Translations under genes and position numbers: made by a program
Part shown: one piece after another, positions 35,901-47,254 of the stretch
Numbering within the stretch: position 1 is the stretch's first letter
Layout of the letters: every line of letters starts with the position of its first letter
Origin: Bromus sterilis
Taxonomy: Eukaryota > Streptophyta > Magnoliopsida > Poales > Poaceae
Reading direction: 5' to 3'
Length of the DNA stretch: 64,000 nt
Assembly (NCBI GenBank): GCA_950022295.1
Contig: OX465597.1
Location: forward strand, 191,083,016-191,147,015
Notes under the pieces: model-generated
The model's database searches: none
The model's input: only the letters and a program-made list of their open reading frames with translations
Told to the model about the DNA's origin: nothing

Positions 35901-36417
35901 GCCATAATATTTCCATCTTAAGCTCCCATGTGAGGTATTCTTCCACATCCGTGGACCCTTCAAATTTGGGGATATTAAACTTGGGCTTGCTCAAGACATC
36001 TTCTTCCTGAATGGGTATACGGCGCGCACCAAGACCAAGTGGAGGTTGGCGAACCGGTCCTTGAAGACCACGCCCACGTCCTTGAATGCCCCTCAAATCA
36101 GCATTGTCACCATGGACACTACCATCATCTTCCTGAGCATCAGGTTGGCGTTGTACCATAGCTTCTTGTATGCCAGTGACAGATGTTGTCATTTGTTGTA
36201 GGTTCTGCTGGATAGCAGCAAGTTGTTGTTTCATAGTGGTGACTGCAGCTTCAGTCGCGTCCACTTTCAGTTGTACCGCTTGAACATTTGTATCAATTGC
36301 ATCATCGGATTTAGTAAACATCCCAGTCAAGTGATCACGGAGACCTTCATATGCCTCCCATGTAACTGGCGCATCCTTGTCCTGTTTCTGCATCACATCA
36401 AAACCACTTTGAGACAT
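32901..36417 (-). pseudogene. Element G gag-PR-RT with fused integrase C-terminus
   Basis: The minus-strand frame begins MSQSGFDVMQ (882 codons to 33769). Gag is followed by a CCHC knuckle from C382 (CHVCGNPGHFKRDC), protease D480-G-G-S and RT with YFDDILIYS at 856-864. Near 33826 the sequence jumps to the integrase C-terminal region (VLFQPGDMVWVHLRKDRFPG) in another frame, so RNase H, the zinc finger and the DDE core are gone. That last frame then reads through the LTR to about 32901. Gag, protease and most of RT are intact; the element would need integrase in trans. Confidence 0.92.
32935..33170 (-). repeat. Palindromic GGACGTCC array in G 3' LTR
   Basis: Repeated TCGGACGTCCGA sites, most inside the longer palindrome TTTCGGACGTCCGAAA, alternate with degenerate forms such as TCGGAAATCCG. 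The array lies immediately upstream of the TATA box. GACGTC is the ACGT-core type of site bound by plant bZIP factors, so an enhancer role is possible. Confidence 0.8.
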
Positions 36418-37060
36418 GATTAGTAGGTTAGTGCACTAAATCAAAATCTTTTGGTGGACACTCACAACTCACTCAAAACTGACAAGAAAAGGTGAATCTT
36501 ACCTTTCCAAAGTGAATAGTAATGCGTACCCGTACGGATGGAAGACTAGTGCACGGATGTGATGAAGTGAATACCCGAGTAAAAGAGTGAACACACGACA
36601 AAGCAGGATATATGTGGTGGAGCTATAGGTATGGCACCCTAACTACACCGAAGTCAAGTCCTAATGCTGATCGTGTGATACAAACCCAAAGAAAAACTCA
36701 CACAGTGGAGAACAAACGAAAGACAGGCCTCTCAAAAGATCACCACTATGATATGTCCTTTCTAACACTTGTATATCTCTTTGCACTCTTTTATAACTCT
36801 TTTTGATCACACTTCTTTCTCTCTCTTTTTTGATTTTTTTTTTGAATCTTTTCTCTTTTTTGATTTTTTTTTGAATCTATTCCAAACTGGACGAAATTGC
36901 TACAGTACTGCTTCTGGCAAACTAAAACAATGACTCCGACGCAATCTAAGTTATGGCAAAAACTAGAAACCCTAATATTTTTGTATGGCTTTTTCTGGAT
37001 AGGACGAAAACAAAAACGATCGAATAGATGGATTTGGTGGATGCTTACCGAGGAAACACT
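36418..37060 (-). other. Element G 5' leader
   Basis: This non-coding leader between primer site and gag includes T/A-rich low-complexity sequence near 36800-36880. I see no gene in it. Confidence 0.75.
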
Positions 37061-37076
37061 GTAAATCTGATACCAA
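37061..37076 (-). promoter_or_regulatory. Primer binding site of element G
   Basis: On the minus strand TTGGTATCAGATTTAC lies two bases from the 5' LTR. It is an initiator tRNA-Met-like site. Confidence 0.78.
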
Positions 37077-37078
37077 GA

Positions 37079-38027
37079 TGATATGGGGAGGCCCGATCTT
37101 CTCAGTAAGCGGACGGTGAATATGAGGGCGATGATAGATAACTTGTATGTAGCCAATGAACTCTCCTTGCTAGATCCCTGTTGCCAATGCGACAGCTCTC
37201 TACCCTTTGGATATTCACAACTTCACACACTTGCGCAACGTAGCCGTCGACCACGAGACGGTAATTTGCAATCTACTAATCCCCAGTGGAACAATAGATC
37301 ACACAGAACTTGCAGTAGAAGAACTTCAGATCGATACGAATTGAAGTCTTAATGATTCAAGAGGAAAGCTTGAAGCTATTCTCAATATCTAGGGTTTATC
37401 TAAACGTGGTCTAACCCTAAAACTCGTGGGAGCTGGGTATTTATAAGCTAAGGGATTACAGGGGCCGCAGTCCGTCTGATCTGCGCGCGGCTTTCGGACG
37501 TCCGAAGGGTTTCGGACGTCCGTCACGTCGGACGTCCGAAACATGTCGGAAATCCGACTCTGGCGGTGAGGTGTCCTGGATAGGAGGCTCTTCTCGCGGA
37601 CCTTCATGTCGGACGTCCGTCATGTGTCGGACGTCCGATGCGTCGGACGTCCGAAATCCTGTCGGAAATCCGTCTTCGGTTTTGGAGGTCTTCTGAATAC
37701 GGAGGTCGCCAACTTTCTCTGATGTCGGACGTCCGAAATGGGTCGGACGTCCGAAAGTTGGAGCATGTCTCATCTTCTCCTCCTTCTGGATCCTCGTCTC
37801 CGTCATGATACCTGATTATGCAAAAATACAAAGATTTAGGCAGTATAAAATTCTCATTGTATAATATATCAGAATCTATTAAGAGCGAGTTCACCTGTTG
37901 TTCTATCAACTTTGCACGAGCTCTTGTAATAGGTCCAATTCTGATTTCATCATCCTTCTTCTTTGTTGAATCAACTTGTTCTTCATGACGAACTGGAGAT
38001 GTGTTGGTAGTAGGGATGTCCTCATCA
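37079..38027 (-). repeat. 5' LTR of element G (949 bp)
   Basis: It is 34 bases longer than the 3' LTR because of extra GGACGTCC units: eight perfect sites here (37496, 37514, 37530, 37611, 37629, 37645, 37727, 37745) against five. One of the three extra sites reflects a substitution. Confidence 0.93.
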
Positions 38028-38929
38028 GTGTCCCGATGTTTCGATGAGATGGTGGAGATCGATTATGGTGGAGACGACTTTCACGATCCGACTATGAACG
38101 TGCGAAGACGTTGCGCCTTAGCGATCGCTAAACCAACTCCGAGAGGTTATTGATCCCGCGGATGCATGATCAACCTGACCACGAAGGTCTAATTCCTGCA
38201 AGCAATCGAAGAACAAGCAAGAACTAAGAATTGCAATCTGGATATTGCGAATATAAGATGAATGATTACGAAAGTTGGGGTTCCAATGCGGTCTTGGCCT
38301 GGTCGGATGACACAAACAAAGAGCTCGAAGTTGCGGCTATGGCTAACTTAAATCTAATTAAAACCCAAGTCTAAACGATGCCCTAAGGGCTGTATATATG
38401 GGGAAACAGAGGGGATTTTCGTGACCCCTTGGAGGTGGGGTCCGAAAACAACCCTAACTCGGTTTCCCCACACATACGGACTCTAAAAACAACCTACAAT
38501 GTGGTATTTCGAAATTACATGGGCCCAGCCCAATATTAAGGTGACGTAGCACCTATAATTGCCCTTGGACGAATATAATGAAGTGGCATCTCGTGTATTT
38601 CGTCCAAGACTTCATGCGTGCCTTATGGTGGTTTCAAAGTGCGAAAATCACCACTGGAAGCTCCATTGTCCTTTCCCGCGCGCGCACCTTCTTCTCCATG
38701 CTTGATCCCGCTCCAATGACCATCCTTCTTGTCCATGCTAGGTCCTTCATTCATAAGCAAAACAGAAGTATCTAATTTAGGCAGCATCATATGTTCATGA
38801 ACATTAGAAGGATTCGCAAGAAACGAAAGTACCTGATAATTTAGTTGACGTGCGCGTGCTCTAGTAACTGGTCCAATATGTGTAGTTTGTGAGGATATGG
38901 GTGTAACATTAGTAGGGATGTCCTCATCA

Positions 38930-40878
38930 TCCTCCCCTTCTTGAATTGAAGTCGTCCTCGACGGAAGCTCATCATCTTCTCCCAAATAAGGCTTCAAATC
39001 TGCAATATTAAATGTGGGACTAACCCCAAAGGCTGCAGGTAGCTCAAGTTTATATGCATTATCATTAATTTTCTGCAAAACCTTAAAGGGACCATCTGCT
39101 CGAGGCATTAACTTAGACTTGCGCAAATCAGGAAACCTCTTTTTACGTAGATGTAACCAAACAAGATCTCCGGGATCAAACACAACATGCTTTCGACCCC
39201 TATCACCAGCAAGCTTGTCTCAATGTTTTCTTTTGTTAACTCATGCATTTTTAATAACAATTCAGCACGTTGCTTAGCATCAAAATTAACCTTCTCCGAA
39301 GATGGAAGAGGCAGCAAATAAATAGGTGCACCAGGTAGAAGACCATAAACAATCTCAAAAGGGCACATTTTAGTGGTAGAATGAAATGAACGATTATAAG
39401 CAAATTCAATATGAGGTAAACATTCTTCCCACATTTTCAAGTTACTCTTTAAAACATCCCTAAGCATAGTAGACAATGTCCTCTTGACCACTTCAGTTTG
39501 TCCATCAGTTTGGGGATGACATGTAGTACTAAAAAGTAGTTTAGTCCCCAACTTAGCCCATAAGCATCTCCAAAAATGGCTAAGAAACTTAGTATCACGA
39601 TCCGAGACAATAGTATTGGGCACACCATGTAAGAAAATAATCTCACGAAAGAATAAATCAGCAACATTAGCAGCATCATTGCTTTTATGACATGGTATAA
39701 AATGTGCCATCTTAGAAAATCTATCCACGAACCCAAATATGCTATCCCTCCCCTTCTTTGTTCGAGGCAAGCCTAAAACAAAGTCCATGGATATGTCCTC
39801 CCACGGAACACTAGGTACAGGTAAAGGCATGTATAAACCATGAGGATTGAGTCGTGACTTAGCTTTTTGACATATAGTGCAGCGAGCAACAAAACGCTCA
39901 ACAGCCCGTCTCATCTTTGGCCAAAAGAAATGTGTAGCAAGTACGTCCTCCGTCTTATTCACGCCAAAGTGTCCCATTAATCCTCCTCCATGCGCCTCCT
40001 GCAACAACAAAAGACGAATAGAGCTAGCTGGAATGCATAGCTTGTTAGAACGGAACACAAATCCATCATTAAGCACAAACTTGTTCCATGTTCTACCCTC
40101 TCTACAATTCTGCAATACATCTTTAAATTCCGCATCATGTACATATTGATCTTTGATTGTCTCTAAACCGAATATCTTGAAGTCAAGTTGTGAAAGCATA
40201 GTATAACGACGAGACAAAGCATCAGCAATAATATTATCTTTCCCCTTCTTGTGTTTAATGACATAAGGGAAAGTCTCAATAAATTCAGCCCACTTAGCAT
40301 GTCTACCATTAAGTTTTGCTTGACTTCTTATGTGTTTCAAAGATTCATGATCAGAATGTATAAAAAATTCTTTGGGCCGTAAATAATGTTGCCAAGTTTC
40401 TAAAGTCCGAACAAGAGCATATAATTCCTTATCATAAGTAGAATAGTTCAGACTAGGCCCACTCAATTTTTCAGAAAAGTATGCAACAGGTTTAGCATCT
40501 TGTAATAACACACCTCCCAAACCAATCCCACTAGCATCGCATTCAAGCTCAAAACTCTTATTAAAATTAGGAAGTTGGAGCAAAGGAGCATGTGTTAACT
40601 TATCTTTCAATACCGTGAAGGCTTCTTCCTGTGCGGTACCCCAAGTAAAAGGCACATCCTTGCGTGTAAGCTCATTGAAAGGTGCAGCAATGGTGCTGAA
40701 ATCTCTGATTAAACGCCTATAGAATCCAGCGAGGCCAAGAAAACTCCTCACTTGTGTGACCGTTTTGGGCTGCGGCCAACTCTCAATCGCCTCGATCTTG
40801 GCTTTATCAACTTCAATTCCCTGCGGAGTAACAACATAGCCAAGAAACGATACTTGGTCGGTCCAAAAGGTGCACTTC
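38930..40878 (-). pseudogene. Element H pol, RT end to integrase
   Basis: This is the minus-strand continuation of H pol from KCTF near 40878 through the RT connection, RNase H (ECDASGIG near 40540), the integrase zinc region near 39880-40000 and the DDE core to the C-terminus. A deletion of about 16 bases near 39215, where other copies have ENIERMNARYK, shifts the frame. A short open frame then continues to the LTR (39183 downward). The upstream part of H pol is at 47184-47254 and 48171-50920. Confidence 0.9.
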
Positions 40879-41034
40879 CAGAGCAGTTTTTAGGCCAAAA
40901 ATTTCAGGGGTGGAAAAATTTCGTGCCCATACGTTCCTTAGGTCCAGAAACTCATTTTGAGACGTTCGCCACCATAGTGTTTTTTCGCACTTTTTCAGCC
41001 ACCGCAGTCCCGCATCGCAAAAAAAAAAAAAAAA

Positions 41035-41081
<47 letters not shown>

Positions 41082-41486
41082 TTCAGAGTGTGCTTATCAG
41101 TTGATTACGTGCCGCGCCGTGCTTTCGTTGGTGTTTTAGGCTCGCGTCTCTAGTACGGTCTAGCCTAGGATCAGCACAGTACCGACGTTGAGTGTTTATT
41201 CAACTTTGCATCTCTGTTTTGATTACTGTTGAGCTTTTTGCTACCATATTTGTCAAACCTACCTACAGCTCCACATATATTCTACTTCGTGCGGTTGACA
41301 CCTCCTGGCCATCGCTCTACCACATCTCTGAGAGTTTTGACCCGTTGGTTGTACATCACCACCTGCTGCTAGGTAAGAATCGGTAAGAACTGAAGAAAAG
41401 CTTGACGGATTTGTGCTTTCCACCACCCCACATCCCACTAGTCGAAGTAGGATCATACTTCTGTGTGTTTTCTATTTCTGCTAACC
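40879..41486 (+). other. Element I leader (5' truncated)
   Basis: Leader sequence starts mid-way at AGAGCAGTTTTTAGG (compare 8100 in A) and contains poly-A runs at about 41019-41083. A donor-like AG|GTAAGAATC at 41373 pairs with CAG at 41493, again 121 bases apart as in B. Confidence 0.78.
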
Positions 41487-44400
41487 ATGCCAGGATCCCA
41501 TGATGAAGTGGCGCGGGATGCACCTGATTGGGAGACTATGACAAACAAAGCATTACATGATAAATTTGCACAAATGATGTCTGAACAGGTGAATGACATC
41601 GAGAACAGATTTACAGAGGCGATTGATGGTGTGGAGAAGATGATCGACACCAAGCTCGACGCCAAGTTTACTGAGTTGCTCGCACGCTTACCTATACAGC
41701 CTTCGGCCGCTCCAGCACAGCCACCGCCACCACGACGTGCACGACGTATTCTGTTTCCGGGCGGACAAGCTGCTGGTGCTCCTGCTGCTGCTGCAGTTAC
41801 TGCTGCTGCTGCCTCTGACGTCGGCCAGGACGACAACTACGAGGGTGATTACGAGGAGGAGGTGGAACAAGAAGCGGCCTATGAACAGCCAGCTGGACGT
41901 CCACGTCCCAACATTCGCCACGGTCGACACCAACCACCCCCTCAGGTACGCGATGATGAACATGTGCCTAAACTTAAATTGAATCTTAAGCCGTTTGAGG
42001 GTAGATATATTCCTGATGCTTATCTTACTTGGGAGTTAGAAACTGAACAACGCTTTACATGTTTACAATATCCTGAGAATAGACGTGTTACTGCTGCTGT
42101 TTGTGAATTCACGGGTTTTGCATCTATTTGGTGGTCTGAACATTGTAGATTGCATGCTAATAATATTCCAGCTACTTGGGCTGCTTTAAAAGATGCTATG
42201 CGTACTCGCTGGGTTCCTCCTTATTATCAACGTGAATTGCTACAAAAATTACAGCGTTTGAGACAAGGAAAAAATTCTGTAGAGGAATATTATCAAGAAT
42301 TACAAACTGGATTGATTAGATGTGGCCTAGTAGAGGATAATGAAGCTATGTTTGCACGTTTCATAGGTGGCTTAAACAGGGAGATACAAACTATTCTAGA
42401 ATACAAGGACTATGCTACTATTACTCGTTTGTTTCATCTTGCTTGTAAAGCTGAACGTGAAGTGCAGGATCGACAGGCCGCTACGAGACCTAACTTTTCT
42501 GCAGGACGAAATACATCATGGACATCGCGTGGACCTTCTACATCCACACGTCCTGCTGCTCCACCCTCTACTTCAGCCGCTCATTCTTACAGGGAGCCAC
42601 CAAAACAGTCAGCGCCACCATTCAAGGGTGCACAGAGTGGTCCAGCGGCGAGTTCTTCTTCATCCATGGCTTCCACAGGGCAAACACGAGATCGTGATAT
42701 TAAATGTCGCAGGTGCCAAGGTGGAGGTCACTTCGCAAAAGACTGTCCCTCCAAGCGTGTGATGATTATTACGGCGGATGGTGGGTATGAGTCAGCGAGT
42801 GACTATGATGAGGAGACTTTAGTTCTCATTGCTCATGAGGAACAGGGTGCCTATGATGATGCTCATGATATGGAGTATATGGCTCCTGATGATGCAGATA
42901 AATATGCTAGTTTGGTTGCTCAACGTGTATTAAGTGTGCAGGTAACGAAGGCCGAGCAAAACCAGAGGCATAATTTGTTCCACACAAAGGGAGTGGTGAA
43001 AGAACGTTCGGTTCGCATCATCATTGACGGAGGGAGTTGCAACAACTTGGCTAGCATGGAGTTGGTGGAGAAGCTATCTCTCACCACAAGACCACACCTC
43101 CATCCGTACTATATTCAGTGGTTTAACAATAGTGGTAAGATTAAGGTAACACGTTCTGTTCGTGTGCACTTTAGCATTGCTGCATATGCTGATTATGTTG
43201 ATTGTGATGTGGTACCCATGCAAGCATGCTCTCTTTTACTTGGTAGACCATGGAAATTTGATAGGAATGTTGTACACCATGGTAGGACAAATCAGTTTAC
43301 TCTAGTTCATCAGGATAAAAATATTGCTTTACTTCCTATGTCTCCTGAACAAATGGTGAAAGATGATCTTGCTAGAGCTAGTAAAGCTAAACAGGAGAAA
43401 AATAAGAGTGAAAATGAGATAGCAGCTAAAGAATTTGAGCAACAACATAAGACTAATAGCAAATCTTCTTCTGTTGTTTCTAATGAAATTAAATTGACTA
43501 GTCCAACTTTGCTTGCTACTAAGGTTGATATTTCGGATTTGGATGTTAGTCAATATGTGTGCTATGCTTTTGTGTGCAAAGAAGCCTTGTTTTCATTTGA
43601 GGAATTGCCTCCTTCTTTGCCTCCTGTTGTCACTGACCTTTTGCAGGAGTTTATTGACGTCTTTCCACAAGACGTACCACCGGGATTACCACCTATTCGA
43701 GGGATTGAGCATCAGATTGACTTAATTCCCGGTGCTTCGCTGCCCAACCGTGCGCCATACCGTACCAATCCGGAGGAGACGAAGGAGATTCAGCGTCAAG
43801 TACAAGAGCTACTCGACAAAGGTTACATACGTGAATCCCTTAGTCCTTGTGCTGTTCCTGTTATATTAGTGCCTAAAAAGGATGGAACATGGCGTATGTG
43901 TGTTGATTGTCGAGCCATTAATAATATTACTATTCGTTATCGTCATCCTATTCCTAGGCTAGATGATATGCTTGATGAATTAAGTGGCTCTACCATGTTT
44001 TCCAAAGTTGATTTGCGTAGTGGATACCATCAAATTCGCATGAAATTAGGGGATGAATGGAAAACGGCTTTTAAAACTAAGTTTGGATTATATGAGTGGT
44101 TAGTCATGCATTTTGGGTTAACTAATGCACCTAGCACTTTCATGAGATTAATGAACGAGGTTTTACGTACTTTCATTGGACGATTTGTGGTAGTCTATTT
44201 TGATGATATACTGATTTATAGCAAATCTTTGGAGGAACATTTGGATCATTTACGTGCTGTTTTTATTGCTCTACGTAATGCACGTTTATTTGGTAACCTT
44301 GGGAAGTGCACCTTTTGCACCGACCGAGTATCGTTTCTTGGCTATGTTGTTACTCCACAGGGTATTGAAGTTGATAAAGCCAAGGTCGAGGCGATTGAGA

Positions 44401-46574
44401 GTTGGCCGCAGCCCAAAACGGTCACACAAGTGAGGAGTTTTCTTGGCCTCGCTGGATTCTATAGGCGTTTTGTGAGAGATTTCAGCACCATTGCTGCCCC
44501 TCTCAATGAGCTTACACGCAAGGATGTGCCTTTTACTTGGGGTACCGCACAGGAAGAAGCTTTCACGGTATTGAAAGATAAGTTAACACATGCTCCTTTG
44601 CTCCAACTTCCTGATTTTAATAAGACTTTTGAGCTTGAATGCGATGCTAGTGGGATTGGTTTGGGAGGTGTGTTATTACAAGATGCTAAACCTGTTGCAT
44701 ACTTTTCTGAAAAATTGAGTGGGCCTAGTCTGAACTATTCTACTTATGATAAGGAATTATATGCTCTTGTTCGGACATTAGAAACTTGGCAACATTATTT
44801 ATGGCCCAAAGAATTTGTTATACATTCTGATCATGAATCTTTGAAACACATAAGAAGTCAAGCAAAACTTAATCGTAGACATGCTAAGTGGGTTGAATTT
44901 ATTGAGACTTTCCCTTATGTCATTAAACACAAGAAGGGGAAAGATAATATTATTGCTGATGCTTTGTCTCGTCGTTATACTATGCTTTCACAACTTGACT
45001 TCAAGATTTTCGGTTTAGAGACAATCAAAGAACAATATGCAACTGATGTGGAATTTAAAGATGTATTGCAGAATTGTAGAGAGGGTAGAACATGGAACAA
45101 GTTTGTGCTTAATGATGGATTTGTGTTCCGTTCTAACAAGCTATGCATTCCAGCTAGCTCTATTCGTCTTTTGTTGTTGCAGGAGGCGCATGGAGGAGGA
45201 TTAATGGGACATTTTGGCGTGAAAAAGACGGAGGATGTACTTGCTACACATTTCTTTTGGCCAAAGATGAGACGGGATGTTGAGCGTTTTGTTGCTCGCT
45301 GCACTACATGTCAAAAAGCTAAGTCACGACTCAATCCTCATGGTTTATACATGCCTTTACCTGTACCTAGTGTTCCGTGGGAGGACATATCCATGGACTT
45401 TGTTTTAGGCTTGCCTCGAACAAAGAAGGGGAGGGATAGCATATTTGTTGTCGTGGATAGATTTTCTAAGATGGCACATTTTATACCATGTCATAAAAGC
45501 GATGATGCTGCTAATGTTGCTGATTTATTCTTTGGAGAGATCATTCGTTTACATGGTGTGCCCAATACTATTGTCTCGGATCGTGATACTAAGTTTCTTA
45601 GCCATTTTTGGAGATGCTTATGGGCTAAGTTGGGGACTAAACTACTCTTTAGTACTACATGTCATCCCCAAACTGATGGACAAACTGAAGTGGTCAATAG
45701 GACTTTGTCTACTATGCTTAGGGCTGTTTTAAAAAGTAACTTGAAACTGTGGGAAGAATGTTTACCTCATATTGAATTTGCTTATAATCGTTCAGTGCAT
45801 TCTACCACTAAAATGTGCCCTTTTGAGATTGTTTATGGTTTTCTACCTCGTGCACCTATTGATTTGCTGCCTCTTCCATCTTCGGAGAAGGTGAATTTTG
45901 ATGCTAAGCAACGTGCTGAATTGATATTAAAAATGCATGAGTTAACTAAAGAAAACATTGAGCGCATGAATGCTAGATACAAGCTTGCTGGTGATAGGGG
46001 TCGAAAGCATGTTGTGTTTGAACCAGGAGATCTTGTTTGGTTACATCTACGTAAAGATAGGTTTCCTGATTTGCGCAAGTCTAAGTTAATGCCACGAGCT
46101 GATGGTCCCTTTAAGGTTTTACAGAAAATTAATGATAATGCATATAAACTTGAGCTACCTGCAGATTTTGGGGTTAGTCCCACATTTAACATTGCAGATT
46201 TGAAACCTTATTTGGGAGAAGATGATGAGCTTCCGTCGAGGACGACTTCAATTCAAGAAGGGGAGGATGATGAGGACATCCCTACTAATGTTACACCCAT
46301 ACCCTCACCAACTACACATACTGGACCAGTTACTAGAGCACGTGCACGTCAACTAAATTATCAGGTACTTTCGTTTCTTGCGAATCCTTCTATTGTTCAT
46401 GAACATATGATGCTGCCTAAATTAGATACTTTTGTTTTGCTTATGAATGAAGGACCTAGCATGGACACGAAGGATGGTCATTGGAGCGGGATCAAGAATG
46501 GAGAAGAAGGTGCGCGCGGGGGAAAGTACAGTAGAGTTTCCAGTGGGGATTTTCGCACGTTGAAGCCACCATAA
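41487..46574 (+). CDS. Gag-Pol polyprotein of element I (1695 aa, open)
   Basis: It has the same length and domain order as the element B protein: gag, CCHC knuckle, protease DGGS, RT with YFDD at 904-907, RNase H, HHCC and DDE integrase, and the LTR-encoded tail from 46268. One conserved RT motif is changed: MPFGL reads MHFGL, with His at residue 875, which probably damages polymerase activity. Several other substitutions from B lie in variable sites. With no 5' LTR there is no native promoter or primer site, so it cannot replicate by itself. Confidence 0.9.
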   Translation: MPGSHDEVARDAPDWETMTNKALHDKFAQMMSEQVNDIENRFTEAIDGVEKMIDTKLDAKFTELLARLPIQPSAAPAQPPPPRRARRILFPGGQAAGAPAAAAVTAAAASDVGQDDNYEGDYEEEVEQEAAYEQPAGRPRPNIRHGRHQPPPQVRDDEHVPKLKLNLKPFEGRYIPDAYLTWELETEQRFTCLQYPENRRVTAAVCEFTGFASIWWSEHCRLHANNIPATWAALKDAMRTRWVPPYYQRELLQKLQRLRQGKNSVEEYYQELQTGLIRCGLVEDNEAMFARFIGGLNREIQTILEYKDYATITRLFHLACKAEREVQDRQAATRPNFSAGRNTSWTSRGPSTSTRPAAPPSTSAAHSYREPPKQSAPPFKGAQSGPAASSSSSMASTGQTRDRDIKCRRCQGGGHFAKDCPSKRVMIITADGGYESASDYDEETLVLIAHEEQGAYDDAHDMEYMAPDDADKYASLVAQRVLSVQVTKAEQNQRHNLFHTKGVVKERSVRIIIDGGSCNNLASMELVEKLSLTTRPHLHPYYIQWFNNSGKIKVTRSVRVHFSIAAYADYVDCDVVPMQACSLLLGRPWKFDRNVVHHGRTNQFTLVHQDKNIALLPMSPEQMVKDDLARASKAKQEKNKSENEIAAKEFEQQHKTNSKSSSVVSNEIKLTSPTLLATKVDISDLDVSQYVCYAFVCKEALFSFEELPPSLPPVVTDLLQEFIDVFPQDVPPGLPPIRGIEHQIDLIPGASLPNRAPYRTNPEETKEIQRQVQELLDKGYIRESLSPCAVPVILVPKKDGTWRMCVDCRAINNITIRYRHPIPRLDDMLDELSGSTMFSKVDLRSGYHQIRMKLGDEWKTAFKTKFGLYEWLVMHFGLTNAPSTFMRLMNEVLRTFIGRFVVVYFDDILIYSKSLEEHLDHLRAVFIALRNARLFGNLGKCTFCTDRVSFLGYVVTPQGIEVDKAKVEAIESWPQPKTVTQVRSFLGLAGFYRRFVRDFSTIAAPLNELTRKDVPFTWGTAQEEAFTVLKDKLTHAPLLQLPDFNKTFELECDASGIGLGGVLLQDAKPVAYFSEKLSGPSLNYSTYDKELYALVRTLETWQHYLWPKEFVIHSDHESLKHIRSQAKLNRRHAKWVEFIETFPYVIKHKKGKDNIIADALSRRYTMLSQLDFKIFGLETIKEQYATDVEFKDVLQNCREGRTWNKFVLNDGFVFRSNKLCIPASSIRLLLLQEAHGGGLMGHFGVKKTEDVLATHFFWPKMRRDVERFVARCTTCQKAKSRLNPHGLYMPLPVPSVPWEDISMDFVLGLPRTKKGRDSIFVVVDRFSKMAHFIPCHKSDDAANVADLFFGEIIRLHGVPNTIVSDRDTKFLSHFWRCLWAKLGTKLLFSTTCHPQTDGQTEVVNRTLSTMLRAVLKSNLKLWEECLPHIEFAYNRSVHSTTKMCPFEIVYGFLPRAPIDLLPLPSSEKVNFDAKQRAELILKMHELTKENIERMNARYKLAGDRGRKHVVFEPGDLVWLHLRKDRFPDLRKSKLMPRADGPFKVLQKINDNAYKLELPADFGVSPTFNIADLKPYLGEDDELPSRTTSIQEGEDDEDIPTNVTPIPSPTTHTGPVTRARARQLNYQVLSFLANPSIVHEHMMLPKLDTFVLLMNEGPSMDTKDGHWSGIKNGEEGARGGKYSRVSSGDFRTLKPP

Positions 46575-47183
46575 GGCATGCATGAAGGCTTGGACGGGAT
46601 ACACGAGATGCCACTTCATTATTTTCGTCCAATAGCAATTATAGGTGCTGCGTCACCTTAATATTGGGCTGGGCCCATGTAATTTCGAAATACCACATTA
46701 TAGGCTGTTTTTAGAGTCCGTATGTGTGGGGAAACCGAGTTAGGGTTGTTTTCGGACCCCACCTCCAAGGGGTCACGAAAATCCCCTCTGTTCCCCCATA
46801 TATACAGCCCTTAGGGCGTCGTTTAGACTTGGGTTTTAATTAGATATAAGTTAGCCATAGCCGCAACTTCGAGCTCTTCGTTTGTGTCATCCGACCAGGC
46901 CAAGACCTCATTGGAACCCCAACTTTCGTAATCATTCATCTTATATTCGCAATATCCAGATTGCAATTCTTAGTTCTTGCTTGTTCTTCGATTGCTTGCA
47001 GGAATTAGACCTTCGTGGTCAGGTTGATCGTGCATCCGCGGGATCAATAACCTCTCGGAGTTGGTTTAGCGATCGCTAAGGCGCAACGTCTTCGCACGTT
47101 CGTAGTCGGATCGTGAAAGTTACCTCCACCATAATCGATCTCCACCATCTCATCGAAACATCGGGACACCTTCGCCTCTATCA
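46268..47183 (+). repeat. 3' LTR of element I (916 bp)
   Basis: The polypurine tract is at 46255-46267, with the usual LTR ends. It is very similar to the neighbouring solo LTR at 47255-48170, sharing unusual variants such as GCGCGCGGGGGAAAGTACAG. Confidence 0.93.
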
Positions 47184-47254
47184 CCAAGGTTACCAAACAA
47201 ACGTGCATTACGTAGAGCAATAAAAACAGCACGTAAATGATCCAAATGGTCCTC
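47184..47254 (-). pseudogene. Element H pol sliver (71 bp) between two inserts
   Basis: It encodes on the minus strand HLRAVFIALRNARLFGNLG of RT, the part missing between 48171 and 40878. It shows that element I and the solo LTR at 47255 inserted independently only 71 bases apart. Confidence 0.9.

Larger units (their letters stand above)
32524..38027 (-). mobile_element. Element G: related Ty3/gypsy element with GGACGTCC-array LTRs
   Basis: This minus-strand element has LTRs 37079-38027 (5') and 32524-33438 (3'), a primer site, a gag-pol remnant and a polypurine tract. It is flanked by the GTGTC target duplication (32519-32523, 38028-38032). It sits within H's 3' LTR. The interior lacks RNase H and the integrase core, so it is not autonomous. 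Apart from a 34-base length difference, the LTRs differ by only a few substitutions, so insertion is fairly recent. Confidence 0.95.
32505..38929 (-). repeat. 3' LTR of element H, split by element G
   Basis: The LTR is in two pieces, 32505-32523 and 38033-38929, totalling 916 bases once G and one copy of its target duplication are removed. The polypurine tract (minus strand AAGAAGGGGAGGA) is at 38930-38942. The tail frame is open in the 38623-38929 part. Confidence 0.92.
40879..47183 (+). mobile_element. Element I: main-family element lacking its 5' LTR
   Basis: This plus-strand element is inserted in H pol. Its 3' LTR is 46268-47183, followed by CCAAG of H. On the left, H sequence GGTGCACTTCC joins directly to mid-leader sequence AGAGCAGTTTTTAGG, so the 5' LTR, primer site and start of the leader have been lost. 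The polyprotein is open throughout. Confidence 0.92.

Noticed and set aside
36791..37156. Lysine-rich minus-strand frame of about 120 codons before G
   Set aside because: It comes from T/A-rich leader sequence and crosses the LTR edge. No domain is recognisable.
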